DNA of 25,428 nucleotides from Pseudomonadota bacterium (lineage in GTDB: Bacteria; Pseudomonadota; Alphaproteobacteria; Micropepsales; Micropepsaceae): assembly GCA_025360685.1 (NCBI GenBank), contig JANYBR010000518.1, forward strand, positions 1 to 25,428, read 5' to 3'. The notes below the pieces were generated by a model, which saw only the letters and a list, made by a program, of their open reading frames with translations, ran no database searches and was not told the DNA's origin. Each line of letters begins with the position of its first letter. Within the stretch, counting starts at the first letter, position 1. Both the position numbers and the translations under genes were made by a program. Shown piece by piece: positions 16,651 to 24,131 of the stretch.

Positions 16651-16656
16651 TTGCAA
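16628..16656 (-). promoter_or_regulatory. candidate promoter of the arsR-type operon
   Basis: On the minus strand, TTGCAA (16656-16651), a 17-base spacer, and TAACAT (16633-16628). Initiation about 7 bases on would fall near 16621, two or three bases before the ATG at 16618. That matches the lack of a Shine-Dalgarno sequence. Inference from sequence only. Confidence 0.5.
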
Positions 16657-16698
16657 GCCACTTTGTTCCTAAAGCAGGAATTTGATCATGATTTGTTC

Positions 16699-16728
16699 TT
16701 GACAAAATGAGAACAGAATGAGAACATA
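16699..16728 (+). promoter_or_regulatory. candidate promoter for the small membrane-peptide gene (and perhaps dnaE)
   Basis: Perfect -35 TTGACA (16699-16704). At 17-18 bases spacing there is only a poor -10 (GAACAT, 16722-16727, or AACATA one base later). The predicted start near 16734 leaves about 20 bases before the ATG at 16755, including the RBS. The LexA box fills the spacer and overlaps the -10. Confidence 0.5.
16711..16725. promoter_or_regulatory. LexA (SOS) box, alphaproteobacterial type
   Basis: GAACAGAATGAGAAC is GAAC-N7-GAAC, that is GTTC-N7-GTTC on the other strand, the consensus LexA site of alphaproteobacteria (established knowledge). A degenerate third half-site TGAC (16700-16703) lies seven bases from the first, within the -35. 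The repeat also appears as two direct copies of AATGAGAACA exactly 11 bases apart. The placement between -35 and -10 is that of a repressor site. Confidence 0.75.
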
Positions 16729-16754
16729 GCGGTCCAATATCGGAGTGTGCGGAC

Positions 16755-16853
16755 ATGTGGTTCAAGGATGTAATCGCTGGCGTGGGTTTGGTGCTTTTTG
16801 TGGCTTCCTCGTTCGTTTTGACGGGGGCTGCGCAGGCTTTTTTAGCAGCATAG
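16755..16853 (+). CDS. 32-residue single-helix membrane peptide, SidA-like SOS-induced division inhibitor candidate
   Basis: A short frame ATG 16755 to TAG 16853, 32 residues. A GGAG ribosome binding site (16742-16745) lies nine bases ahead. Two charged residues (Lys4, Asp5) precede one hydrophobic stretch (about residues 6-30: VIAGVGLVLFVASSFVLTG, then AAQAF) long enough to cross the inner membrane once. It is controlled by a promoter with a perfect LexA box and sits 89 bases upstream of dnaE. In Caulobacter crescentus the SOS-induced division inhibitor SidA is a 29-residue single-pass membrane peptide that targets FtsW/FtsN, and I recall its gene lying next to dnaE. Size, topology, regulation and position agree; sequence homology has not been tested. 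A chance ORF or a stray signal-peptide-like sequence remains possible. Confidence 0.65.
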   Translation: MWFKDVIAGVGLVLFVASSFVLTGAAQAFLAA

Positions 16854-16942
16854 GCCAAGCACCTGTGGATGAGCCGAGCGGGCTGTTCGCGCCTGCACGC
16901 GATCATCCGATACTGAACCAGTAGCAACCACATCGAATCGGG

Positions 16943-19900
16943 ATGGCCATGGAGCGCAAACCGGCTGCGTTCGTACATTTGCGGGTGAAGAGTGCCTACT
17001 CCCTCTTGGAAGGCGCCATCCGGCCGTCAGAGCTTGCACAGTTGGCACGCGACAACGCGATGCCCGCGGTCGCGGTTACGGACGTCAACAACCTGTTCGG
17101 GACTTACGAGATCAGCGACACCCTCGCCAAGGCGGGGGTCCAGCCGATCGTCGGTTGTCTCTTGTCGGTCGAACTGGACACCGGCCCGCCGGCGAACACT
17201 GTCGGCTCGCGCCGCAAACCGCCGGCGCTGCCTTTGCTGGTCCAGAACGATGTCGGCTACCGCAACCTGTCAAAACTGCTGAGCGCTGCATTCCTGCAGG
17301 CCGAGCCCGGCGAGTGGCCGCACGTGAAGGCCGCAGTGCTTGCCAGACACGCTGAAGGCCTGATCGCACTCACCGGCGGCCCGGGTGGACCGATCAACCG
17401 GCTGTTGGCCGACGGCCAACCGGATGGGGCGAAGGCGGCGGTTGAAAAGCTGACCGCGATGTTCGGCGACCGGCTCTATGTGGAGTTGCAGAGGCACGGG
17501 CTGGCCGAAGAACGTGCCACGGAAGATCAATTGATCGAGATCGCCTATGCGGAAAATCTTCCCTTGGTTGCCACGAACGACGTGCACTTCGGACCGGAAG
17601 ACATGTTCGAGGCGCATGATGCTTTGCTTTGCATCGCGGACAGTGCATTCGTCTCGCAGGAAGATCGCCGTCATCTGACCCGCGAGCACCGCTTCAAATC
17701 GGGTGCCGAGATGGCCGCCCAGTTCGCGGATCTCCCCGAGGCGATTGAGAACACGATCGAGATCGCGCGCCGCTGCGCTTTCCGGCCCAAGAAGCGCGAT
17801 CCGATCCTGCCACAATTCGTGCCTGAATCCGGCCGCTCGCCCGATGCGGAGCTCCGTGTTTTGGCGAGAGAGGGTCTTGCTGCGCGCCTGGCCAAGCACG
17901 GCCGGCACGCCGAAGAGAAGGTCTATCTCAACCGGCTTGAATATGAGCTCGATGTCATCATCCGGATGAAGTTTCCAGGATACTTCCTCATCGTCTCGGA
18001 CTTTATGAAATGGACGCGGCAACAGGGCATACCGGTCGGCGTGCGCGGCTCGGGCGCAACTTCGCTGGTCGCCTGGGCACTCGACATCACCAATCTGGAT
18101 CCGATCCGTTTCGGACTCCTGTTCGAGCGCTTCCTCAATCCCGAGCGCATCTCGATGCCCGACTTCGACATCGACTTCTGCCAGGAACGGCGTGATGAAG
18201 TCGTGCGCTATGTCCGAAACAAGTACGGCCATGATCGCGTGGCGCACATCATTGCACTCGGATCGCTTCAGGCCCGAGCAGCAGTGCGCGACGCCGGGCG
18301 TGTGCTGCAGATGCCGCTGGGCCTTGTCGATCGCATCGCCAAGCTCGTGCCCAATCCTCCCGGCAAGCCGGTGTCCATGGAGGACGCGATTGCAGCCGAA
18401 CCCAGGCTGCAGCAGATCGCCGAGCAGGAGCCGACCGTGCAGCACCTCTTCTCGATCGTCGAGAAGATCGAGGGTCTGTATCGCCACGCCTCGACGCACC
18501 CGGCCGGCGTGGTGATCGGCGATCGGCCACTCGACGAGATCGTGCCGCTCTATCGCGATCCGCGCTCCGAAATGCCGGTGACGCAATTCGACTATGAGGA
18601 CGCGGAGAAGGCCGGACTGGTGAAGTTCGACTTTCTCGGGCTGAAAACTTTAACCGTCATCGCCAAGGCGGAGGAACTGCTCAGGCGCCGCGGCATTATT
18701 CTCGACACGCAGAACATCGAGTTCGAGGACAAGGCGGCGTACGAAATGCTGGCGCGCGGCGACAGCATCGGCGTGTTCCAGCTGGAAGGGCAGGGAATGC
18801 GCGACTTGCTGCGCAAAATGAAGCCTGACCGTATCCACGATCTCATCGCCCTTGTCGCACTGTATCGGCCAGGCCCGATGGATTCGATTCCGAAATACAT
18901 CGCCTGCAAGAACGGCAAGGAGGCGCCCGAATATCTGCATCCGCTTCTTGAGCCGATCCTGAACGAAACATACGGCGTGATGACGTACCAGGAAGACGTC
19001 ATGCGCATCGCGCGCGAACTGGGCGGGTATTCGATGGGGCAGGCTGACCTGTTGCGCCGCGCGATGGGCAAGAAGATCCCCTCGGAAATGGCGATGCACC
19101 GCGAGATCTTCATGAAGGGCGCCGGCGAGAAGGGAATCCTGCCGTCAATCTCGGAACAGATTTTCGAACAGGCAGCAAAGTTCGCCGGTTACGGCTTCAA
19201 CAAGGGCCACGCCGCCGCATACGCGCAGGTTGCCTACCAGACGGCTTATCTCAAGGCTAATTATCCCGTCGAATTCCTTGCCGCTTCGATGACTTTGGAT
19301 ATCGGCAATACCGACCGTCTGAACGTCTTTCGCCAGGAAGCGCAGCGCCTGGGTGTGAAGGTCCTCCCGCCGGACATCAATCGCTCGGAGTCCTTCTTCG
19401 CCTGCGACGCCGATAGTGGGGTCATCTATTATGCGTTGGCCGCGGTGAAGGGCGTCGGACGCATGGCGATGGATCACGTCGTCACGGAACGCCATCGCAA
19501 TGGACCGTTTGGAAGCCTGTCCGACTTTGCCCGCCGTATTGATCCCAAGCTCGTCAACAAGCGCGCCTTCGAGAGTCTGGCACGTGCGGGCGCTTTCGAC
19601 GCGCTCAATCCCAACAGGCGCCAGGTCGTCGACTCTTCGGAAATTCTGCTGGGCAGCGCGGCGCGCAATGCACTGGAACGTGAAACCGGACAGGCGACAC
19701 TGTTTGGCGGGGCATCCGAGTCGCAAGAGCAATTGCGGCTCACGTCTGTTGCCGACTGGCCCGCGCATGAAAGGTTGAGCGAGGAATTCAGCGCCATGGG
19801 ATTTTATCTTTCCGGCCATCCTCTCGACGCTTATGCAGCGGCTCTCAAACGGCTTGGCGCAACGACCTACGCCGCGCTCGTCGAGGATCGCCGCCGTGCC

Positions 19901-20380
19901 GGCTTCAGGGCCGTGTTGGCGGGCACAATTATCCGCAAGCATGAACGACGTGGACGAAACGATCAGGCATTCGCCTTCGTATCGTTCTCTGACCCCACGG
20001 GGATGTTCGAGGTCATGCTGTTTCCGGAAGTGCTGGCGGCGTCCCGCTCGCTGCTCGAGGCTGGCAAGTCTGTGTTGATTACGGCGAGCGCGGAATGGGA
20101 TGGCGACGAGTTGAAGCTCAGGGCAGCCTCAATCGCGGACCTCGACGCGGCCGCGGCGAACGCTGGCGAGGGCCTTCGTGTCCATCTGCAGGATAGCAGC
20201 TCGTTGAGCGCGATCGCCGCACAACTCAAACAGTCAGGCAAAGGTATCGTGACGTTCGTGGTCCCCGGCGCGATTGGCGAGGAAGTGGAGATTGCACTGC
20301 CCAAGCGCCTCCAGGTGACGGTGGCGCTGAAGAACGCGATCAAGTCATTGCCCGGAGTCGCGGCGGTCGAGTCGGTCTGA
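16943..20380 (+). CDS. dnaE: DNA polymerase III subunit alpha (replicative DnaE1)
   Basis: Catalytic subunit of the chromosomal replicase. 1145 residues, close to E. coli DnaE (1160). Domains in order: PHP (about 8-280) starting FVHLRVKSAYSLLEGA; polymerase palm with MPDFDIDFCQERRDEV, giving catalytic Asp407 and Asp409, and VKFDFLGLKTLT with Asp563; fingers with FAGYGFNKGHAAAYAQVAYQ; then the beta-binding region, an OB fold (about 985-1060; FRAVLAGTIIRKHERRGRND) and a small C-terminal domain. The PHP metal site is degenerate, so proofreading must come from a separate epsilon subunit. Start ATG 16943 was chosen; ATG 16949 is nearly as good. Length and opening argue for DnaE1 and not mutagenic DnaE2/ImuC. 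It may share the LexA-controlled promoter upstream. Confidence 0.96.
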   Translation: MAMERKPAAFVHLRVKSAYSLLEGAIRPSELAQLARDNAMPAVAVTDVNNLFGTYEISDTLAKAGVQPIVGCLLSVELDTGPPANTVGSRRKPPALPLLVQNDVGYRNLSKLLSAAFLQAEPGEWPHVKAAVLARHAEGLIALTGGPGGPINRLLADGQPDGAKAAVEKLTAMFGDRLYVELQRHGLAEERATEDQLIEIAYAENLPLVATNDVHFGPEDMFEAHDALLCIADSAFVSQEDRRHLTREHRFKSGAEMAAQFADLPEAIENTIEIARRCAFRPKKRDPILPQFVPESGRSPDAELRVLAREGLAARLAKHGRHAEEKVYLNRLEYELDVIIRMKFPGYFLIVSDFMKWTRQQGIPVGVRGSGATSLVAWALDITNLDPIRFGLLFERFLNPERISMPDFDIDFCQERRDEVVRYVRNKYGHDRVAHIIALGSLQARAAVRDAGRVLQMPLGLVDRIAKLVPNPPGKPVSMEDAIAAEPRLQQIAEQEPTVQHLFSIVEKIEGLYRHASTHPAGVVIGDRPLDEIVPLYRDPRSEMPVTQFDYEDAEKAGLVKFDFLGLKTLTVIAKAEELLRRRGIILDTQNIEFEDKAAYEMLARGDSIGVFQLEGQGMRDLLRKMKPDRIHDLIALVALYRPGPMDSIPKYIACKNGKEAPEYLHPLLEPILNETYGVMTYQEDVMRIARELGGYSMGQADLLRRAMGKKIPSEMAMHREIFMKGAGEKGILPSISEQIFEQAAKFAGYGFNKGHAAAYAQVAYQTAYLKANYPVEFLAASMTLDIGNTDRLNVFRQEAQRLGVKVLPPDINRSESFFACDADSGVIYYALAAVKGVGRMAMDHVVTERHRNGPFGSLSDFARRIDPKLVNKRAFESLARAGAFDALNPNRRQVVDSSEILLGSAARNALERETGQATLFGGASESQEQLRLTSVADWPAHERLSEEFSAMGFYLSGHPLDAYAAALKRLGATTYAALVEDRRRAGFRAVLAGTIIRKHERRGRNDQAFAFVSFSDPTGMFEVMLFPEVLAASRSLLEAGKSVLITASAEWDGDELKLRAASIADLDAAAANAGEGLRVHLQDSSSLSAIAAQLKQSGKGIVTFVVPGAIGEEVEIALPKRLQVTVALKNAIKSLPGVAAVESV

Positions 20381-22603
20381 TCAAACGCGGAACAGGTGAC
20401 CTATGCGAATGGAGACTTGGGAAAGATGTGAATCATAGTGGCCAAGGCTGGTTAGGGTCGCATCGTCTCCAACCGCAACCAGAAGCTCAGAACCTGGCTG
20501 GAACTCCCAGCGGTAACGCACGGAGTAACCGAGATCCTGACTGATGTTGTCGTACTGCGCCTGCATGCGGATCTGCATGTCCGGAGTAAAGTTTAACGCC
20601 GCATCGATCGAGCCGATGTGAATTGCAACATGGCCGGTCGGCAGCTCGATTTGCTGCATGATATGGCGTCCGCTGAACGTCAGAGTATCGTCGGGATGAA
20701 GATTGATGGTGGTGTCGGTTTGCAGCATGTGACCACCATAGAACCCGCAGCACTGCACATCGAATATTCCGGAAATCACCCGGTCGGCCGCCGTCTCGAT
20801 GCGGCCGTGAAATACCTGCCAATCATAATCGGCTGCCGGTACAACCACGCCGCGGGGGAGGGTGAAGGTGACTGGAACTTTCTCAAAATCGTTCCATGTC
20901 TCGACCAGGCCGAACTCGCCACGCTGCGTGTACGCCGCGGCCCAGGTACCCTCGAGACTGGACTGCGTCGCGTTGTTGAGTCCGGTATAGACATCGTACC
21001 AGGCGGCCGTTTCGTACCAGCGCACAAAGCTGTCGGCTGGACGGATTCTGCGATCGATATTTCCGTTATATTCGCGGATGCCCGGACGGCTCACGAAACC
21101 GAGCGCGGGATCAAAATTCTGCCCGATGTTCTTGAACTTGAAGACACCGCTCCACGGTTCGTTCGGAAAATTGAGCTCGAACCCGAACGCATTGTCGTTG
21201 CCTGCTCCGCTGGAGAAGCTGTGCTGGAAATAGGCATCGCCCTGGACTTCCTTGCCTGGGATCAGTGTGGGGTCGCGGAATTGGATGTCCGTACCGACAA
21301 CGCTGTTCTGCGAAATCCCGGCAGGATCGCCGTTGGTCAGAATGAGGCCAATCTTCGAGTCGGCGAAGATCGGAACGCTTGCACGGGCGACCGAAAGATA
21401 TTGTCCATCGGTCGTGCCCGATCCGTTGGTTCGAACCGCAAGCGCGCCTATGTCGAACCCCCCATAGTTGCCCGAAAGCTTCACACCCGCCAGCAGGTCG
21501 ACCGCCTGCGAGCCGTTGATCAATCCGATGTTGCGCGAGAAGAATGGTCTGCCATTGGGATCGTCGTGCAGCGGCAGGCCACCGAACTCGAACGCTGCTG
21601 CGTCTTGCAGAAAAAAGTCGCGCGTCTCTGGGTAGAACAGGCCAAAACGGCTGATGTTGACCTGGCGCTGGTCGATCGGCGTGTCGGAGAAGTCTGTGTT
21701 GACAGTCAGGGTGCCCGTGAGCGACGGCGTGATCTTATAATAGGCGTTTCCGCTGGGGCGAAATTGAAATCCCGAATGACCCGGACCGTCCCAATCGCGC
21801 TGATAACGCAAAGCGGCATAACCTTGCAGATCAAGTCCGATGCCGCCGTCGATGCCGGAGATGCCGGTCAGCGTTCCGGAACGAGATATATCCTGGGAGG
21901 GGATTGTCTCGACGATCGATGACCAGCGAATGCGTTCATTCTTGCGACGAACAATCCGCATCAGGTCGAATCCCCAATCGTTGTTCGACTTGTTGTAGGA
22001 GATGCTTCGAAATGGAATGACAACTTCGACCGACCAGCCGTTGGACAGTATACGGGCCTTTGCATTCCAGAAGGTGTTCCACTCATAGAGGAAATCGGTA
22101 CTGTTCTGAACCAGGCCCTCTCGCCGCGCCCCAAGCGGGTTGATCTCGAAGACGTAGCCGTCGCGTCTCGATCTGCTTGGATCTAGGAGGATGCGAACGA
22201 AATCGTCCTGGTCGACCGAGCCGTCACGTGCCTTTATGTGCGCTGTGATGTTATGCGGCTCGTCGTCGAACACCATGAACGCGAGGTAAAGGTTCTTGTC
22301 GTCGTACAGCACATGCACAACGGTTCGCTCTGACGCAGGAGTGCCCTCGTGCGGTTCGAGCTGGTAGAACTCGTCGAGCGCCGGCGCCTTCTGCCAGACG
22401 GCGTCGGAGATGTCGCCGTCAATGTTTGGCGCTTCAGTCGAAGAAATGCGCGTCGCAGGCAGGCTGGGGCGATACGTCTGGAAGCTATGGCTGGGCGGAC
22501 CTGCCGATTGCGCTGCGGCCGGCATGCCTGTCAACATCGAGGTCAGCGCAGACGCCCACGCCACGCGACGGAACACATCGCGTGGTACTTTCGTCCACTC
22601 CAT
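20381..22603 (-). CDS. CBM9-like / DUF5916 outer-membrane protein
   Basis: 740 residues. A signal peptide (VAWASALTSMLTGMPAAAQS after a basic RDVFRR) precedes a carbohydrate-binding family 9-like beta-sandwich (about 50-235): APNIDGDISDAVWQKAP, then VVHVLYDDKNLYLAFMVFDDEP, and WSVEVVIPFRSISY. The rest (about 240-740) has DUF5916 hallmarks such as SGNAYYKITPSLTGTLTVNTDFSDTPID, then FGLFYPETRDFFLQDA and FFSRNIGL, followed by repeated amphipathic strands that suggest a beta-barrel. The end, SQVSIRIGHLFRV, is barrel-like. Family members are predicted surface proteins of unclear function, often near transporters or hydrolases. Its stop codon directly abuts the dnaE stop on the opposite strand. Glycan binding is an inference from the fold. 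Confidence 0.85.
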   Translation of the reverse strand: MEWTKVPRDVFRRVAWASALTSMLTGMPAAAQSAGPPSHSFQTYRPSLPATRISSTEAPNIDGDISDAVWQKAPALDEFYQLEPHEGTPASERTVVHVLYDDKNLYLAFMVFDDEPHNITAHIKARDGSVDQDDFVRILLDPSRSRRDGYVFEINPLGARREGLVQNSTDFLYEWNTFWNAKARILSNGWSVEVVIPFRSISYNKSNNDWGFDLMRIVRRKNERIRWSSIVETIPSQDISRSGTLTGISGIDGGIGLDLQGYAALRYQRDWDGPGHSGFQFRPSGNAYYKITPSLTGTLTVNTDFSDTPIDQRQVNISRFGLFYPETRDFFLQDAAAFEFGGLPLHDDPNGRPFFSRNIGLINGSQAVDLLAGVKLSGNYGGFDIGALAVRTNGSGTTDGQYLSVARASVPIFADSKIGLILTNGDPAGISQNSVVGTDIQFRDPTLIPGKEVQGDAYFQHSFSSGAGNDNAFGFELNFPNEPWSGVFKFKNIGQNFDPALGFVSRPGIREYNGNIDRRIRPADSFVRWYETAAWYDVYTGLNNATQSSLEGTWAAAYTQRGEFGLVETWNDFEKVPVTFTLPRGVVVPAADYDWQVFHGRIETAADRVISGIFDVQCCGFYGGHMLQTDTTINLHPDDTLTFSGRHIMQQIELPTGHVAIHIGSIDAALNFTPDMQIRMQAQYDNISQDLGYSVRYRWEFQPGSELLVAVGDDATLTSLGHYDSHLSQVSIRIGHLFRV

Positions 22604-22706
22604 GAGTCAGCCCCACGACCGAAAATCGCAGGCTCTTCTGGCACGGGGGTAAAATTGGCGCTGCTCACATTTGCGTTGGCGGGTCACCGCAGCCTGCCGT
22701 GCTTGA

Positions 22707-23894
22707 TCACATAGTTGCGAGCGCGCGTTCGATCCGCGACAGACCTTCGGCGAGCAGCGCCGGGTCCTGGGCAAAGCAAATGCGCACAAAGGAGTCGGCA
22801 TCGGCCGCACCCGGCGGTCCGAACGCGGATCCGGGAGCAACGCCGACTCGTGCTTTCTCAACCAGCGCTCGGGCGAATTCTAGCGAATCTGTCAGTCCGT
22901 CCATGTGAAGAAAGCCGTAGAACGCCCCCTCGGGACGAATCCAGCGAATGCGGTTTTGTCCAGCGATGAACTTCCGCACGACTTCTCGTCCCGCGCGGCA
23001 GCGTTCCAGCATGTCGGCGCGAAATGCGTCACCCTTCGGCGTCAGAGCGGCCAGTGCTCCATATTGAGCGAAGCTGGTGGGACCCGTATTGTTGGCAATC
23101 GTCATCACCCCAAGCTGCTGTTCGAGTCTTGCCGGATGGACGAGCCAGCCGATTCGCCAACCCGTCATGGCCCAGGCCTTGGAAAAGCTGTTGATGACAA
23201 AGACGTTGTCGTCAGGCTCTGCGATTTGCAGAAAAGACGGCGCGTGGGAAGTCCCGTCATAGACAAGTGTGCCATAGACTTCGTCACTGATAATGCCGAT
23301 ACCGCGCATACGCGCGAAGTCGAGTACGGCCTGCTGGTCTGCGCGTTTCATGACCCAACCGGTGGGATTTCCGGGCGAAGCTATGAAGATCGCTTTTGTC
23401 CGCGCGTCGCATTGCGAAAAGATCTTCTCGAGATCGAGATGCCAGCCAGGAGGCGATGATCGCCAGTCGTCGTCGAGGCGCGCGAACCGGACCTCGGCGC
23501 CGATCATCTGGGCAGCTTGAAAAATGCTGGGCCAGATCGGTGAGACCACCACGACATTGTCTCCCGCTTCGGCCAAGATTTGCAGCGCGGTAACGACGGC
23601 CAATGTCGCCGCACCGGGCATTGAGATCCGATCCAGACCGACATCGGAACCGACAGTCCGCTTGTGAAAGTCGCGGATCGCTTCGCGCAATGGCAAGATT
23701 CCGCGCGACGACGAGTAGAAGGTCTTGCCGTCGTCGAGAGCCTTTTTTGCGGCTTCCCGGACAAATGCGGGTGTGACCAGATCGCTCTCACCGAACCACA
23801 GGGGGATCAGATCCGGCTCGCCCAGTGCCATCATGGCGACCAGGCCGATCCCGTTGGGCTCCAGAGCTTCTATAGCATCGCGGATGGGTTTCAT
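22707..23894 (-). CDS. class I/II PLP-dependent aminotransferase
   Basis: 395 residues from ATG 23894 (beginning MKPIRDAIEALEPNGIG). The open frame runs 47 codons further upstream, but that stretch is low-complexity Arg/Gly/Cys-rich and unlike the family. Fold type I signatures: SPGNPTG (173-179), SDEVY with Asp204, SFSKAWAMTGWRIGW with the PLP Lys239 and Arg247, and FVRICFA near the end for the substrate carboxylate. Closest in style to the aspartate/aromatic/alanine aminotransferase group (AspC/AlaT-like); the amino donor cannot be told from sequence. Same strand as the DUF5916 gene, upstream of it with 103 bases between in which I see no clear signal. No Shine-Dalgarno sequence is obvious. 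Confidence 0.9.
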   Translation of the reverse strand: MKPIRDAIEALEPNGIGLVAMMALGEPDLIPLWFGESDLVTPAFVREAAKKALDDGKTFYSSSRGILPLREAIRDFHKRTVGSDVGLDRISMPGAATLAVVTALQILAEAGDNVVVVSPIWPSIFQAAQMIGAEVRFARLDDDWRSSPPGWHLDLEKIFSQCDARTKAIFIASPGNPTGWVMKRADQQAVLDFARMRGIGIISDEVYGTLVYDGTSHAPSFLQIAEPDDNVFVINSFSKAWAMTGWRIGWLVHPARLEQQLGVMTIANNTGPTSFAQYGALAALTPKGDAFRADMLERCRAGREVVRKFIAGQNRIRWIRPEGAFYGFLHMDGLTDSLEFARALVEKARVGVAPGSAFGPPGAADADSFVRICFAQDPALLAEGLSRIERALATM

Positions 23895-23990
23895 GGCGCA
23901 ACTGTATCGCGGCTCCGCCGCAATCTGACAACAGCGGAGCGCATGGCGGCCGTACGTTCCGCCTCTCCCGCTGACGCATTCGAGCGACTC

Positions 23991-24019
23991 TTGCGCCGGC
24001 CCGGTCAAATCCGTATAAG
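23991..24019 (+). promoter_or_regulatory. candidate rpsB promoter
   Basis: TTGCGC (23991-23996), a 17-base spacer and TATAAG (24014-24019), lying in the gap between the divergent aminotransferase gene and rpsB. The predicted start near 24026 gives a leader of about 105 bases. Inference from sequence. Confidence 0.55.
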
Positions 24020-24049
24020 CCCGGCCATCTCGCACGCGTGGGTGGGTTT

Positions 24050-24066
24050 CGAAGGGTGTTCCTTCG
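24050..24066 (+). promoter_or_regulatory. hairpin in the rpsB leader
   Basis: Stem CGAAGG / CCTTCG with loop GTGTT, followed by a second small stem-forming stretch TCCCTCAGGGGA (24080-24091). Structured leaders before rpsB-tsf are known sites of autogenous control by ribosomal protein S2 in other proteobacteria. Whether this is one is untested. Confidence 0.35.
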
Positions 24067-24131
24067 TCCCCGTCCGGTGTCCCTCAGGGGATAGCCCTCG
24101 CGTCTGGCCAACCGGAGAAGGAGACTGAATA

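Noticed and set aside
16743..16950. Reading the 32-codon frame as a signal peptide of a longer secreted protein
   Set aside because: An in-frame TAG follows at 16851 and no single-base shift joins it to a recognisable coding stretch before dnaE.
17270..18586. 438-codon minus-strand open frame opposite dnaE
   Set aside because: Antisense to the strongly conserved DnaE palm region; composition typical of a shadow frame.
20618..21922. 434-codon plus-strand open frame opposite the DUF5916 gene
   Set aside because: The minus-strand product has a signal peptide and recognisable domains; the plus-strand product has none.
23895..24035. 47-codon N-terminal extension of the aminotransferase
   Set aside because: Low-complexity residues absent from the family, and it would run close to the rpsB promoter; the start at 23894 gives the expected N-terminus.
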